Shown: in pieces, positions 1 through 8,972 of the stretch
How the letters are laid out: every line of letters starts with the position of its first letter
How positions within the stretch are numbered: the first letter of the stretch is position 1
Source of the DNA: an endosymbiont of Acanthamoeba sp. UWC8
GTDB taxonomy: Bacteria > Pseudomonadota > Alphaproteobacteria > Rickettsiales > Midichloriaceae
NCBI RefSeq assembly: GCF_000730245.1
Contig: NZ_CP004403.1
Span: 1-64,000, forward strand
Reading direction: 5' to 3'
DNA length: 64,000 nt
Made by a program: the position numbers and the translations under genes
Notes under the pieces: model-generated
Databases searched by the model: none
What the model saw: the letters and a program-made list of their open reading frames with translations, nothing else
Told to the model about the DNA's origin: nothing

Positions 1-1401
1 ATGCAATGTACTAATCTACAAGAAAGGCTCCCTGCCTCAATAGCAGCCGACCACGAGGAATTGTGGGTATCAGTACTTGAGAATTTAAAAGATGAATATG
101 GGCTAGCTACTTTTAATTCATGGTTTACTCATTTATCATTCCAGGAAATAAAAGACGGTACACTAAAAATTACCGCTCCCAGTAAGTTTATCAGGGAATG
201 TGTAATCAATAACTATTTCAGAAAAATTAAGCAGCTGGTTTCCGATATTGACCCCAATATTAAAATTATTGACCTTAGAGTTAAACAAAACAGACCTTCC
301 TTAGTAACGAAAGAAAAAAAGCCATCGTTTAATGATAATTCAGTTATAAGAGTTGAGGAATATGAGTCCTCCACCCTTGCATCAAATTTGGACAGAAAAC
401 TTACTTTTGATAATTTTGTGGTCGGCAACTCAAATAAATTAGCTTTCATGGCTTCAAAGGCGGTTGCGGAAGGTAGGAGTAATAACCCGACCAATGTACT
501 ATATATCCATGGTGCAGTCGGCATGGGAAAAACTCATTTACTTCAAGCTATAGCTGAATATATAGGTAACAATCAGCCGAATAGAAATGTGGCTTATCTA
601 AGTGCAGAAAAATTTATGCATCAATATATTTTATCTCTTAAGAATAATTCTAGTTTAGGTTTTAGGGAGCATTTAAGAAGTCTGGATATACTACTTATTG
701 ACGATATACAGTTCATTTGCGGTAAAAGCAGCACGCAACAGGAATTTGCCAATACTTTTAACGCCCTTGTCGAAAGCGGAAGAATGGTGGTAATTTCATG
801 CGACAGATCTCCCTATCAGTTAGAGCTTGACGGTAGAACCAAATCTCGCTTGGCGGGTGGTTTATCGGTTGAAATTAAACCTGCGGACTTTGCTCTTCGC
901 TATGAGATTTTAAAAACTAAAGCTAATATGCTTAATTTGAATTTAAGCAAAGATATATTGGAATTTATTGCGCAAAGCGTTACTTCAAGTATCAGAGAAC
1001 TGGAAGGCGCTTTAAACAATTTATCCCTTTATGCCAATAACTTCGGTATGGAGCTTAACCTTCGCAATACAAAAGAAATATTGAAGGATTGTATTCTTGC
1101 TCATGAGGTGAGTGTTACAGTAGATAAAATTATTGAAGTAGTAGCTAATTTCTACGGGGTTACTGCTAAAGAAATATTTTCGAAAAGCAGAGAATCAAAG
1201 TATGTGCTTCCGCGGCAGGTTTCAGCTTTCATATCAAAGCAGCTTACCGATAAGAGCTTAAAAGATATTGGGCAAGCTTTAGGCAAGCGTGATCATGCGA
1301 CCGTTATATACTCGATTAAAAAATTAGAAGAGAGAATGGCTAACGATAAGTCGGTTAACGAAGATATTACTAAAATTATCGATATGATCGGTGCACGATA
1401 A
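1..1401 (+). CDS. dnaA: Chromosomal replication initiator protein DnaA
   Basis: DnaA is the AAA+ ATPase that binds DnaA boxes, melts oriC and loads the replicative helicase. At 466 residues it has the normal family length. An N-terminal domain I (about 20-95) and a variable linker precede the AAA+ core, with Walker A GAVGMGKT at about 171-178 and Walker B LLIDDIQF at about 231-238. The C-terminal DNA-binding domain carries the DnaA signature DHATV at 431-435. The window opens at this ATG, so its promoter, ribosome binding site and any upstream origin are not visible, and an earlier start cannot be excluded. dnaN and recF are not adjacent but lie at 38.5-40.7 kb. No DnaA-box cluster was seen downstream in 1402-1552. 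Confidence 0.98.
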   Translation: MQCTNLQERLPASIAADHEELWVSVLENLKDEYGLATFNSWFTHLSFQEIKDGTLKITAPSKFIRECVINNYFRKIKQLVSDIDPNIKIIDLRVKQNRPSLVTKEKKPSFNDNSVIRVEEYESSTLASNLDRKLTFDNFVVGNSNKLAFMASKAVAEGRSNNPTNVLYIHGAVGMGKTHLLQAIAEYIGNNQPNRNVAYLSAEKFMHQYILSLKNNSSLGFREHLRSLDILLIDDIQFICGKSSTQQEFANTFNALVESGRMVVISCDRSPYQLELDGRTKSRLAGGLSVEIKPADFALRYEILKTKANMLNLNLSKDILEFIAQSVTSSIRELEGALNNLSLYANNFGMELNLRNTKEILKDCILAHEVSVTVDKIIEVVANFYGVTAKEIFSKSRESKYVLPRQVSAFISKQLTDKSLKDIGQALGKRDHATVIYSIKKLEERMANDKSVNEDITKIIDMIGAR

Positions 1402-1552
1402 AATATTCTATTAGCAAAGCTATAACAAAAAAACAAAAATTAATCATTATTTTACTAATAAAGTTAAATTCTTTTATTATTTTGTCATTCCTAAATATTT
1501 TATTAATATAGTTGTGTTATAATTCTTTCTAATTATATTAATATAGAATTAT

Positions 1553-4420
1553 ATGAAAAGAAAAGAGCCGGATAAAAAAGGTAAAAAGGTTAGTACTAAT
1601 GCTAAAAACTCTCAACCTAATAAGAGACTAAATGTAGAAGAAAATAAAGATAGCGGTATAATAGCGGGCGCTTCACTTCTTATGACTCAAGAAGCGTTGT
1701 TAAGAAAAAAAGTAAATGAATCACCATACTTTCTTGAATTAACAAAAACACTTATTAACAACGAAGTGTATTCCATGTTATTTCATCCATTGTCAAAAGA
1801 TTTGGTGAATACAATAAATGTTGCCCAAGATATACCTGAACCAATACCGGGTATAAAATTGCTTTATACACAAGAGCTTAGTATCTTTATAAATAATCTA
1901 CTTAATGGACTCAAACTACAATCATCTTTTAGCAAATTAAGTATAATAAAAATTTCAAAACTGTTACACGAAACTAATTTATCAGGCTTGCCTGATATAA
2001 TTCAAACTTTTAAAATTATTCTCTCTTATTACCCGTTGCATGTTAATGAGATTATATCAGTATTCAGCTTATTTGAGAAAGTTAGTACGGATGAAAAGTT
2101 TGATAGTTTTTATTTAATACAAGAAATAATTGATTATACTATAAATGCATATATTGAGAAGAAAGACCATTACAGTTTATTAGCTTTAAGTAAATGCTAT
2201 TTAGAGCTGTTTAAAAACTTTCCGCAAAGAGAAGTTATTGAGACAATAAACAAGGTAATTATAGCTGTATCTAACGAGACTAACGACCAAAATATTTTTA
2301 GTGAATTATTTAGGTTAAATGAAGCATTAAAAGTATGGAATAATATAGAATATAATGAAAATAAAGAATTAATTTTCAATTTGTTGGCTGATAAGATAAA
2401 AATCTACGCAAACAATTATGATTTTATTAATGCTTATGAATTAGATAGGGCATATAATAATTTCAATATTTTATTTAATGATGAAATAACAATTAGTGAA
2501 CATATATATTTTATTAATGAATGTTTAGTAAAAGCTATTGAAGAATGGGTAAAGAGTGAAGATCTGACAAGTTTGAGTTTAAATCAACAAGTAATAAGTA
2601 ATAATAAATGGTTATCTGCTGATATTATTCTTACCTTGTGTCGATTTTATTTGAAATCAAACTTTTTGTATGAAGCAGGTGTATATATAAATAAAGCAAT
2701 AAGCGAAGCTGAAGATAATATTTTTATTGAAGGTTTTGAAGCTACTGATAAAGAAAATTTTTTGATTATAGAGGAATTTTTAGAGGAAGTAGCTTATAAT
2801 GAAGACGTTGAAAGCGTAATGGGTTTGTATAACGAGATAGACTCTAAAGAACTAAAGAGTAGATTCTTAAAGCTTATTAAAGATGCTTGTCATAAAAAGA
2901 TAACTAATTGTATTGAAGGAAATGATTACAAAGAAGCAAACAGACTTTTCACAATAATATCCGATAAATTGGAGTTAAATGAAGCAGTATTGCTGCTATT
3001 AATGCAATTAAATATTAATGGAAATCAATATATCGAAGCTAATAAATATTTAACGTTAATACTGGAAAGGGATTTTTATAATAAAAACATTTTGGAATCA
3101 GTTCGAGTTATTTTAGATGATACGCTTAGAAGCTACCAATTAGAGTGTGATTATGAAAATTTCAATGAGATGATTGAGCTTATCAGGAAAGCTTGGAGTG
3201 ATAAAAAGCTGAATTATAACCCAATTAATATTTTAATTGAAACTTGTGAAAAGCTTATAAATCCCTCTAAGGAAGCTCGGTATTCTATAGAAAAGTTAAT
3301 TCATGAGATAATGCCCGATAATATAGGTAATGTAAAAAAATTATATTATAGTTGTTATTATCTTGAAAAATATGAGGAAGCTTTAGGGTATGCCTTAAAA
3401 GTTGTAGCCCAAGAACCGGAGGATGAAGTGTTTCAACTGAATCTAATAGATTTATATTATGATACTAAACAATATAATTATATTATTGATAATCAGGTGA
3501 GTTTATTAGAAAAGTTTAAAGATTACGATAAATTCAAGAGAGCGAGACTAATAAACTTCATTTGTATTTCATATAATAAATTATACTTTGATTCCAATGT
3601 TACACAAATTACTCCGGAGCAAAAAGCTGGATATCTAAAAAAAATGATAGGATATATTAATCAAGGTATAGGATTATATCCTTATTTAGATTACTTATGG
3701 TCAAATGGTGCAAATTATTTTTTAAGATTTAATCAATTAAATATATCAGGGTATGAAGCGGAAAAAGAAAGATATAGAAGTTTAATAGAACCTTATAATA
3801 GTATTGGCCAAGAATATAAAAAGATTAAACAAGCCGTATGTAATGGGTTAGATGCTCCACAATGCCGGAAAGAGCTCGATGAAATATTTAGTGAATTACC
3901 ATTTATAAAAAACCACTTTGCCAGACAAAAAGTAGCCGATTACTTTTATTACGTTTTTCCAAATGGTGCTCGAATATTTCAAGAGTATCTCCAATCTTTT
4001 GTAAAAGACAATAAAAATGCGGAATCATTAAAACAAGCAAGGGGAATATGTTTAAAAGAGCTAATGAAACCGTACACTGAAGGTGATAAATATGATGCCA
4101 ATGCGCATGTGCATATTTATAATATCGCTAAAACAGAGTTTTGTATGTTAACAAGGCGAGAAATAATAACAGGAGAACCAAGAGCTCTTAGGTTGCTTGC
4201 AACTATTAAAGTGCTTGAAAATTGCAATAGTGCTGCGCTTCCTGATACTGATAATGAAATTATAAAAACAAATTTAATTGATTTAACCAAAGATCAAAGG
4301 GAGGTTAAAACTTCTATATTTATCACACCAAGAGCTATTTATTCCTTAAAAACAAATTGGGGAGATAAGGTTAAAGATCGGCAGAGTGAATCAAACAATA
4401 GCAAAGTATCCCGGGGATAA
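1553..4420 (+). CDS. Large TPR-like helical repeat protein, function unknown
   Basis: No specific family is recognised. The 955-residue product has no signal peptide or membrane segment and is rich in Asn, Lys, Ile and Leu. From about residue 100 to 800 it reads as paired amphipathic helices resembling degenerate tetratricopeptide repeats, for example the stretches with EANKYLTLILER and EKYEEALGYALKV. The first 30 residues are strongly basic (KRKEPDKKGKK, then PNKRLN), which resembles a bipartite nuclear localisation signal. The gene stands alone between dnaA and rpsB with AT-rich flanks; a TATAAT lies at 1518-1523. A host-interacting role is conceivable for a symbiont but is inference. Base composition is even poorer in GC than its neighbours. 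Confidence 0.8.
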   Translation: MKRKEPDKKGKKVSTNAKNSQPNKRLNVEENKDSGIIAGASLLMTQEALLRKKVNESPYFLELTKTLINNEVYSMLFHPLSKDLVNTINVAQDIPEPIPGIKLLYTQELSIFINNLLNGLKLQSSFSKLSIIKISKLLHETNLSGLPDIIQTFKIILSYYPLHVNEIISVFSLFEKVSTDEKFDSFYLIQEIIDYTINAYIEKKDHYSLLALSKCYLELFKNFPQREVIETINKVIIAVSNETNDQNIFSELFRLNEALKVWNNIEYNENKELIFNLLADKIKIYANNYDFINAYELDRAYNNFNILFNDEITISEHIYFINECLVKAIEEWVKSEDLTSLSLNQQVISNNKWLSADIILTLCRFYLKSNFLYEAGVYINKAISEAEDNIFIEGFEATDKENFLIIEEFLEEVAYNEDVESVMGLYNEIDSKELKSRFLKLIKDACHKKITNCIEGNDYKEANRLFTIISDKLELNEAVLLLLMQLNINGNQYIEANKYLTLILERDFYNKNILESVRVILDDTLRSYQLECDYENFNEMIELIRKAWSDKKLNYNPINILIETCEKLINPSKEARYSIEKLIHEIMPDNIGNVKKLYYSCYYLEKYEEALGYALKVVAQEPEDEVFQLNLIDLYYDTKQYNYIIDNQVSLLEKFKDYDKFKRARLINFICISYNKLYFDSNVTQITPEQKAGYLKKMIGYINQGIGLYPYLDYLWSNGANYFLRFNQLNISGYEAEKERYRSLIEPYNSIGQEYKKIKQAVCNGLDAPQCRKELDEIFSELPFIKNHFARQKVADYFYYVFPNGARIFQEYLQSFVKDNKNAESLKQARGICLKELMKPYTEGDKYDANAHVHIYNIAKTEFCMLTRREIITGEPRALRLLATIKVLENCNSAALPDTDNEIIKTNLIDLTKDQREVKTSIFITPRAIYSLKTNWGDKVKDRQSESNNSKVSRG

Positions 4421-4521
4421 AAAAGATCCATTTTTAAAGAATTAGGCAAAAAGCTTTGCCGATGGATTAAAATTTTATTGAATACTAATTTTAAATATAT
4501 TATCTTGTGCAGTAATTCACA

Positions 4522-4578
4522 TGTAGGCTTAATATTTTGGTGTCTTAAAGATTTCGCCTACAGAGGTTTAACCAAAAT
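4522..4578 (+). promoter_or_regulatory. Putative rpsB (S2) leader with H-type pseudoknot
   Basis: Two interlocking helices can be drawn just upstream of rpsB. Stem 1 pairs 4522-4528 (TGTAGGC) with 4556-4562 (GCCTACA), 7 perfect pairs. Stem 2 pairs 4534-4541 (ATTTTGGT), which lies in the loop of stem 1, with 4571-4578 (ACCAAAAT), 8 perfect pairs. The order 5'1-5'2-3'1-3'2 is a pseudoknot. It ends 23 bases before the rpsB ATG, next to a short AGG at 4588-4590. rpsB leaders in proteobacteria are known to fold into a conserved structure through which S2 represses its own synthesis; assignment of this one to that role is inference. Confidence 0.5.
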
Positions 4579-4601
4579 TATTTATATAGGACAAAACTTA
4601 T

Positions 4602-5396
4602 ATGCAAAATTTCACTATTAGCCAGCTACTTGATGCCGGCGTACACTTCGGTCATAAAAAGAACCTTTGGAACCCTAAGATGGCGCAATACATCTATGGT
4701 ATCAGAAACGGGGTTCATATTGTAGATCTACAGCAAACAGCTACAATACTCGCTCATGCATTAAATGTTTTAAGAGAAGTTGCTTCTAAAAACGGAAGAA
4801 TTCTTTTTGTCGGTACAAAAACTCAAGCGACCGATATTTTGGCTGAATATGCTCAAAAGTGCGGCCAATATTATGTTAACCATCGTTGGTTAGGCGGAAT
4901 GCTTACTAACTGGCCGACAGTTTCAGCTTCATTAAAAACTATGAGAGAATACGAAGAATTACTGGAAAATGAAAATTTAACTCTTACTAAGAAAGAAAGA
5001 CTGGATATTTCCAGAAAGCATAATAATCTGGAAAAAGTACTGGGTGGAATTAAAAATATGGGCGGCATGCCTGACCTTCTGTTTGTTATTGATACAAATA
5101 AAGAATCTCTTGCTATAAAAGAAGCGAACAAGCTTGGTATTCCGATCGTGGCCATTTGTGATACAAATACTTCTCCCGACGGCATCGATTATGTTATTCC
5201 AGGAAATGATGATGCAAGAAAAGCTATCCTTTTATATTGCCAACTTGCCAGTGATGCTGTTCTTCAGGGAATGCAGGCAAGTATGTCTAAGTCCGGTGTT
5301 GATATTGGTGCTTCCGCCGAAATCAACGAGAGTACTTTCTCTTTAAATAAGGAAAGTGATCAGGATGAGAATTCAGAATCTGAAGTAACCGAATAG
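4602..5396 (+). CDS. rpsB: 30S ribosomal protein S2
   Basis: S2 is a small-subunit protein that bridges head and body of the 30S particle and is needed for S1 binding. The 264-residue product begins [20 protein letters not shown], a typical S2 start, and carries the conserved [10 protein letters not shown] block at about 94-103 and the [21 protein letters not shown] core. The last 20 residues form an acidic tail that is longer than in E. coli. It is followed 12 bases later by tsf, the standard arrangement, and preceded by a probable structured leader. The ATG at 4602 is the only sensible start for the conserved N-terminus. Confidence 0.98.
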   Translation: MQNFTISQLLDAGVHFGHKKNLWNPKMAQYIYGIRNGVHIVDLQQTATILAHALNVLREVASKNGRILFVGTKTQATDILAEYAQKCGQYYVNHRWLGGMLTNWPTVSASLKTMREYEELLENENLTLTKKERLDISRKHNNLEKVLGGIKNMGGMPDLLFVIDTNKESLAIKEANKLGIPIVAICDTNTSPDGIDYVIPGNDDARKAILLYCQLASDAVLQGMQASMSKSGVDIGASAEINESTFSLNKESDQDENSESEVTE

Positions 5397-5408
5397 TAGG
5401 TAAATAAT

Positions 5409-6299
5409 ATGACAAATATTAATGCATCCAGCGTAAAAGATTTAAGAGAAAAAACCGGTGCAGGTATGATGGACTGTAAGAAGGCTCTTACCGAATGCAG
5501 CGGAGATTTTGAAGCTGCCGTAGATTGGCTTAGAAAAAAAGGTTTATCGGCTGCGGGCAAAAAAGCGGATAGAGTTGCAGCAGAGGGTTTAATAGCTATT
5601 TATACCGAAAATACTCGCGGAACAGTTCTTGAGCTTAACTCGGAAACCGACTTTGTTGCCAGAAACGAAAAGTTTCAAAGCTTGGCAAAAAATTTAGTGC
5701 GAAATGCCTCAAACTTTAATGGTAGTGTTGAAGAATTAAAATCCTCTAAACTTAAAGACGGCAAAACCGTAAATGAAGAAGTTATTGAGCATGTGGCGGT
5801 GATCGGAGAGAATTTAAGCTTAAGGCGTTTTGAAACTTTATCGGTAAATAGCGGTGCGGTTGTAAGTTACACCCATAATGCAGTTGCGGAAGGCCTTGGA
5901 AAAATCGGAGTTTTAGTTGCATTAGAGTCTGAAGCTAAATATGAAGATTTACTTCCCGTCGGTAAACAAATTGCTATGCATATTGCAGCAGCTAAGCCTG
6001 AAGCATTGAATATTGAGCAATTGGATCCCGCTAAGGTAGAAAAAGAAAAAAGCATACTTAGTGAACAAGCTTTAGCTTCCGGGAAGCCTAAAGAAGTTGT
6101 TGAGAAAATGCTCGAAGGCAGAATTAGAAAGTACTATGAAGAGGTAGTATTGCTTGAGCAGGTATTTATCATGGATAACAAGATGAAGATATCTCAGGTA
6201 ATTGAAGATGCCGGAAGGCAAATCGGAAAACCGATTAAACTTACAGCCTTTGTAAGATATGCTCTTGGTGAGGGTATCGAGAAAACGGCAGAAAATTAA
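5409..6299 (+). CDS. tsf: Translation elongation factor Ts
   Basis: EF-Ts is the nucleotide exchange factor that releases GDP from EF-Tu. The 296-residue protein has the N-terminal UBA-like domain with the signature TGAGMMDCKKAL (about 17-28) and the second signature ETDFVARNEKF near residue 78, followed by the two core subdomains and a coiled-coil insertion. Its length matches the alphaproteobacterial family. The gene follows rpsB by 12 bases with a GTAGGTAAATAAT ribosome binding region just before the ATG, so the two are probably cotranscribed; a hairpin terminator follows at 6312. Confidence 0.98.
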   Translation: MTNINASSVKDLREKTGAGMMDCKKALTECSGDFEAAVDWLRKKGLSAAGKKADRVAAEGLIAIYTENTRGTVLELNSETDFVARNEKFQSLAKNLVRNASNFNGSVEELKSSKLKDGKTVNEEVIEHVAVIGENLSLRRFETLSVNSGAVVSYTHNAVAEGLGKIGVLVALESEAKYEDLLPVGKQIAMHIAAAKPEALNIEQLDPAKVEKEKSILSEQALASGKPKEVVEKMLEGRIRKYYEEVVLLEQVFIMDNKMKISQVIEDAGRQIGKPIKLTAFVRYALGEGIEKTAEN

Positions 6300-6311
6300 T
6301 TTAAGTAAAAA

Positions 6312-6334
6312 AGGGGCTTTAAGCCTCTTTTTTT
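6312..6334 (+). terminator. Rho-independent terminator after tsf
   Basis: A short hairpin (AGGGGC pairing with GCCTCT around a TTTAA loop, one G-T wobble) is followed at once by a run of seven T residues. It lies 12 bases after the tsf stop and 30 bases before pyrH, so it probably ends or attenuates the rpsB-tsf transcript. Confidence 0.8.
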
Positions 6335-6364
6335 ATAACTAATTTTATTTGGATATAAGTTATA

Positions 6365-7075
6365 ATGGTAAAGAAGTATAATAGGATATTACTGAAGCTT
6401 TCCGGGGAAGCATTAATGGGCGCGCAAAAATTCGGCCAGGATCCGGAAACTATTAGCAGAATCTGCTCTGATATAAAAGAAGTTAGAGATGCTGGGTATG
6501 AAATATGCGTAGTAGTGGGCGGCGGTAACATTTGTCGGGGTGCTGAAATATCAAAAATGGGAATTGAAAGGGCGAGCGCTGATTATATGGGGATGCTCGG
6601 CACGGTAATTAATGCTCTTGCTATTCAAAGTATACTTGAAAGCATGGGGGTTTATACGAGGGTGCAATCCGCTATCCCGATGACTACCATTTGCGAGCCG
6701 CTAATCAGACGCAGAGCAATCAGGCATATGGAAAAGGGCAGAGTAGTAATTTTTGCCTCAGGAACCGGTAACCCGTATTTCACAACTGATAGCGGAGCAG
6801 CTTTAAGAGCGGCAGAAATGCATTGCGATGCAATTGTTAAAGGCACGCAAATCGATGGAGTTTACTCTGCTGATCCTAAGCTTGATAAGAGTGCAACCAG
6901 GTATGATAGGATAAGCTACAAGGATGTAATTAATAATGATTTGGCAGTTATGGATATAGCAGCTATTACCCTTGCAAGAGAAAATAAAATTCCTATACTG
7001 GTATTCAACCTACATGAAAAAGGTGCATTACTTGAAGTTTTAAAAGGAAAAGGAACATTTACAATTATTGAATAG
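6365..7075 (+). CDS. pyrH: Uridylate kinase (UMP kinase)
   Basis: PyrH phosphorylates UMP to UDP with ATP in the cytoplasm, the entry step to UTP and CTP pools. The 236-residue hexameric amino-acid-kinase-fold protein shows [10 protein letters not shown] near the N-terminus (phosphate binding), [10 protein letters not shown] at about 50-59, and the UMP-site stretch [17 protein letters not shown] at about 135-151. Length and motifs are normal. It sits between tsf and frr as in most bacteria. No good Shine-Dalgarno precedes the ATG at 6365, but the conserved N-terminus starts there. Confidence 0.97.
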   Translation: MVKKYNRILLKLSGEALMGAQKFGQDPETISRICSDIKEVRDAGYEICVVVGGGNICRGAEISKMGIERASADYMGMLGTVINALAIQSILESMGVYTRVQSAIPMTTICEPLIRRRAIRHMEKGRVVIFASGTGNPYFTTDSGAALRAAEMHCDAIVKGTQIDGVYSADPKLDKSATRYDRISYKDVINNDLAVMDIAAITLARENKIPILVFNLHEKGALLEVLKGKGTFTIIE

Positions 7076-7086
7076 GAGAAAATGAA

Positions 7087-7650
7087 ATGAACACGCCGGC
7101 TGAAATAATTTCTGATGTAAAAAAAAGAATGGATGGAGGCTTAAACTCCCTAAAACATTCGTTAAACAGCTTAAGAACAGGAAGAGCGAGTATTTCATTA
7201 TTAGACCCGATCAAGGCGGAAGTTTACGGTAGCTTAATGCCGCTTAACCAACTCGGTACGGTTTCAGCTCCAGAGCCTCGCTTAATTGTTGTGCAGGTTT
7301 GGGATAAAGAATCAGCTAAAGCTGTTGAAAAAGCGATTGCAAATGCAGGTCTCGGCCTTAACCCAATTGCTGAAGGAAATGTGATCAGAGTTCCGATTCC
7401 TGATTTAAGCGAAGAAAGAAGAAAGGAATTTGTGAAAAAAGCTAATGAGTATTGTGAGCAGGCAAAAATTGCGCTTAGAAATGTTAGACGTGACGGCATA
7501 GAAGTGATAAAGAAATTAGAAAAAGATAAGCAAATTTCCGAAGATGATATGAAACATTATTCCGATGAAATTCAAAAGATAACCGATGATCATACTAAAA
7601 AAGCTGATGAAGCCACCCAAGCTAAAGCTAAAGAAATAATGAGCGTGTAA
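7087..7650 (+). CDS. frr: Ribosome recycling factor
   Basis: RRF works with EF-G to split post-termination ribosomes. The 187-residue product has the standard length and pattern: the three-helix bundle with SLNSLRTGRAS (about 22-32), the VWDKESAKAVEKAI block and the C-terminal VRRDGIEVIKKLEKD helix. It begins 11 bases after pyrH and has a clear AGGAGA ribosome binding site 8 bases before its ATG, so it is probably translated from the same transcript as pyrH. Confidence 0.98.
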   Translation: MNTPAEIISDVKKRMDGGLNSLKHSLNSLRTGRASISLLDPIKAEVYGSLMPLNQLGTVSAPEPRLIVVQVWDKESAKAVEKAIANAGLGLNPIAEGNVIRVPIPDLSEERRKEFVKKANEYCEQAKIALRNVRRDGIEVIKKLEKDKQISEDDMKHYSDEIQKITDDHTKKADEATQAKAKEIMSV

Positions 7651-7832
7651 TAATATAATAATTTTTATGTATCTTTACTTTGTTATAAAGCGCCTAGGTT
7701 AAATAAATATTATTGTATGATTTATAACTTAATTTACTATAGATTATTTATTTATTCTTACAGCGATGCGCCTCATAATGAGGCACCATACTTGGCATTA
7801 AATCTAAACAAAAAAATTAGATAATATATATA

Positions 7833-8150
7833 TTAATTATCATTAACATTCTTAATGCTTTTACCGTATCCGATATTAGCCTGTTTATGTTGGTTCAAGT
7901 TTTTTAAGGAGGCTAAAACATCTTTATGTACTTCAATTGAGGTTTTATTCAATTGATGTAAGTGATTAGTTAGCTCGCTAATCTCATTACCGAGTTCAGA
8001 AAAACAATTATGCTTGGAAATCTCTTGAAACACATTAACCAATTTTTGGTTTATGGGCTGAAAATCTTGTACTTCACCTAAATTTACATTTTGATGAAAA
8101 TCTTGGATTTCCTCATTTAGGGAAGTAATCTGCTGGCGGATATGTTGCAT
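7833..8150 (-). CDS. Small coiled-coil protein of unknown function
   Basis: No family is recognised. The 105-residue product is hydrophilic and almost wholly helical, with heptad-like spacing of Leu, Ile and Val (IRQQITSLNEEIQ; ISELTNHLHQL) that suggests a coiled coil, and a charged C-terminal tail. It has no signal peptide. It starts 10 bases after the rnhA stop on the same strand, so it is probably translated from the rnhA transcript. No strong ribosome binding site is seen, which fits translational coupling. Its length and helical nature would suit a small chaperone or structural factor, but nothing specific supports that. Confidence 0.65.
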   Translation of the reverse strand: MQHIRQQITSLNEEIQDFHQNVNLGEVQDFQPINQKLVNVFQEISKHNCFSELGNEISELTNHLHQLNKTSIEVHKDVLASLKNLNQHKQANIGYGKSIKNVNDN

Positions 8151-8159
8151 GGTACCGTT

Positions 8160-8594
8160 TTATTTTTTATAATTTGTTTCAATCGCTTGGCGTGCCAGTT
8201 TATCGGCAATTTCATTATATTTATCACCGCTATGTCCTCTCACCCAATTCCATTCTATTATAAATTTTTGTGATATGTCATCAAGCTTTTGCCATAAATC
8301 AACATTTTTAATTTTTCCGCCATTCCATTTATTTCTTTTCCAAGTAGAAATCCAATCGGTAATTCCGCGCATTACATAAGTACTATCAGTATAAATCTTG
8401 ATCTTTACCGGTCGGCTGACTTGCTTTAATGCTTCTATTGCAGCAGTAAGTTCCATTCTGTTATTAGTGCTGGTGTTCTCATAACCGGAAATTTCTTTTA
8501 TACTATCACCCCAAATCAATACTGCACCCCAGCCACCCGGCCCAGGATTACCGCTGCACGCCCCATCACAATAAATCACTAGAAACTTTTGCAT
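8160..8594 (-). CDS. rnhA: Ribonuclease HI
   Basis: RNase HI cleaves the RNA strand of RNA-DNA hybrids, removing R-loops and primers. The 144-residue protein keeps the whole active site: Asp10 in YCDGACSGNPGPGGWGAV, Glu48 in NNRMELTAA, Asp70 in IYTDSTYV, and His121 and Asp131 in WVRGHSGDKYNEIADKLA. The basic protrusion with tryptophans (WKRNKWNGGK) is also present. Length is typical. It is divergent from the CDGSH gene at 8674 and is followed by a small coiled-coil gene. Confidence 0.98.
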   Translation of the reverse strand: MQKFLVIYCDGACSGNPGPGGWGAVLIWGDSIKEISGYENTSTNNRMELTAAIEALKQVSRPVKIKIYTDSTYVMRGITDWISTWKRNKWNGGKIKNVDLWQKLDDISQKFIIEWNWVRGHSGDKYNEIADKLARQAIETNYKK

Positions 8595-8673
8595 GAATAA
8601 GTTAAGTTAATCGATAAAAAATTATTATTATAATAAAGAATAATTAAAATCAAGCAAGATAGAGGTTAACATT

Positions 8674-8922
8674 ATGCAAGAAGATTTACCTAAGGTTGCA
8701 ATACCTCGCTCAATTAAAGTCGAGGTAAAAGAAGGAGAAACATATTATTATTGCACCTGCGGTTTAAGTAAAAGCCAACCGTTTTGTGACGATTCTCACC
8801 AAGGAACCGGCTTTTCACCCTTGGAGTATACAGCAGATAGCAACGGGATAGTAAGCTTCTGCGGGTGCAAGCATACTAAAAAACCCCCCTTTTGTGATGG
8901 GGCACATAAAACATTAGCTTGA
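8674..8922 (+). CDS. CDGSH iron-sulfur domain protein
   Basis: CDGSH (mitoNEET-type) proteins bind redox-active 2Fe-2S clusters with three Cys and one His. This 82-residue protein has two complete sites: Cys27, Cys29, Cys38 and His42, and Cys63, Cys65, Cys74 and His78 (CGCKHTKKPPFCDGAH). The tandem form matches the type with two clusters per chain known from bacteria and from mitochondrial Miner2-like proteins. There is no membrane anchor, unlike eukaryotic mitoNEET. A GAGG ribosome binding site precedes the ATG. The partner and physiological role are not known. Confidence 0.93.
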   Translation: MQEDLPKVAIPRSIKVEVKEGETYYYCTCGLSKSQPFCDDSHQGTGFSPLEYTADSNGIVSFCGCKHTKKPPFCDGAHKTLA

Positions 8923-8972
8923 AAACTCTTTTTTTATTAATAAAATAAACTTTTTTGGCTAAACATATATTT

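Noticed and set aside
7770-7784. GCCTC-ATAAT-GAGGC hairpin and GCGCCTAG between frr and the coiled-coil gene as a third copy of the palindromic element
   Set aside because: Only short words are shared; the stems and flanks do not align. It has no T run, so it is not called as a terminator either.
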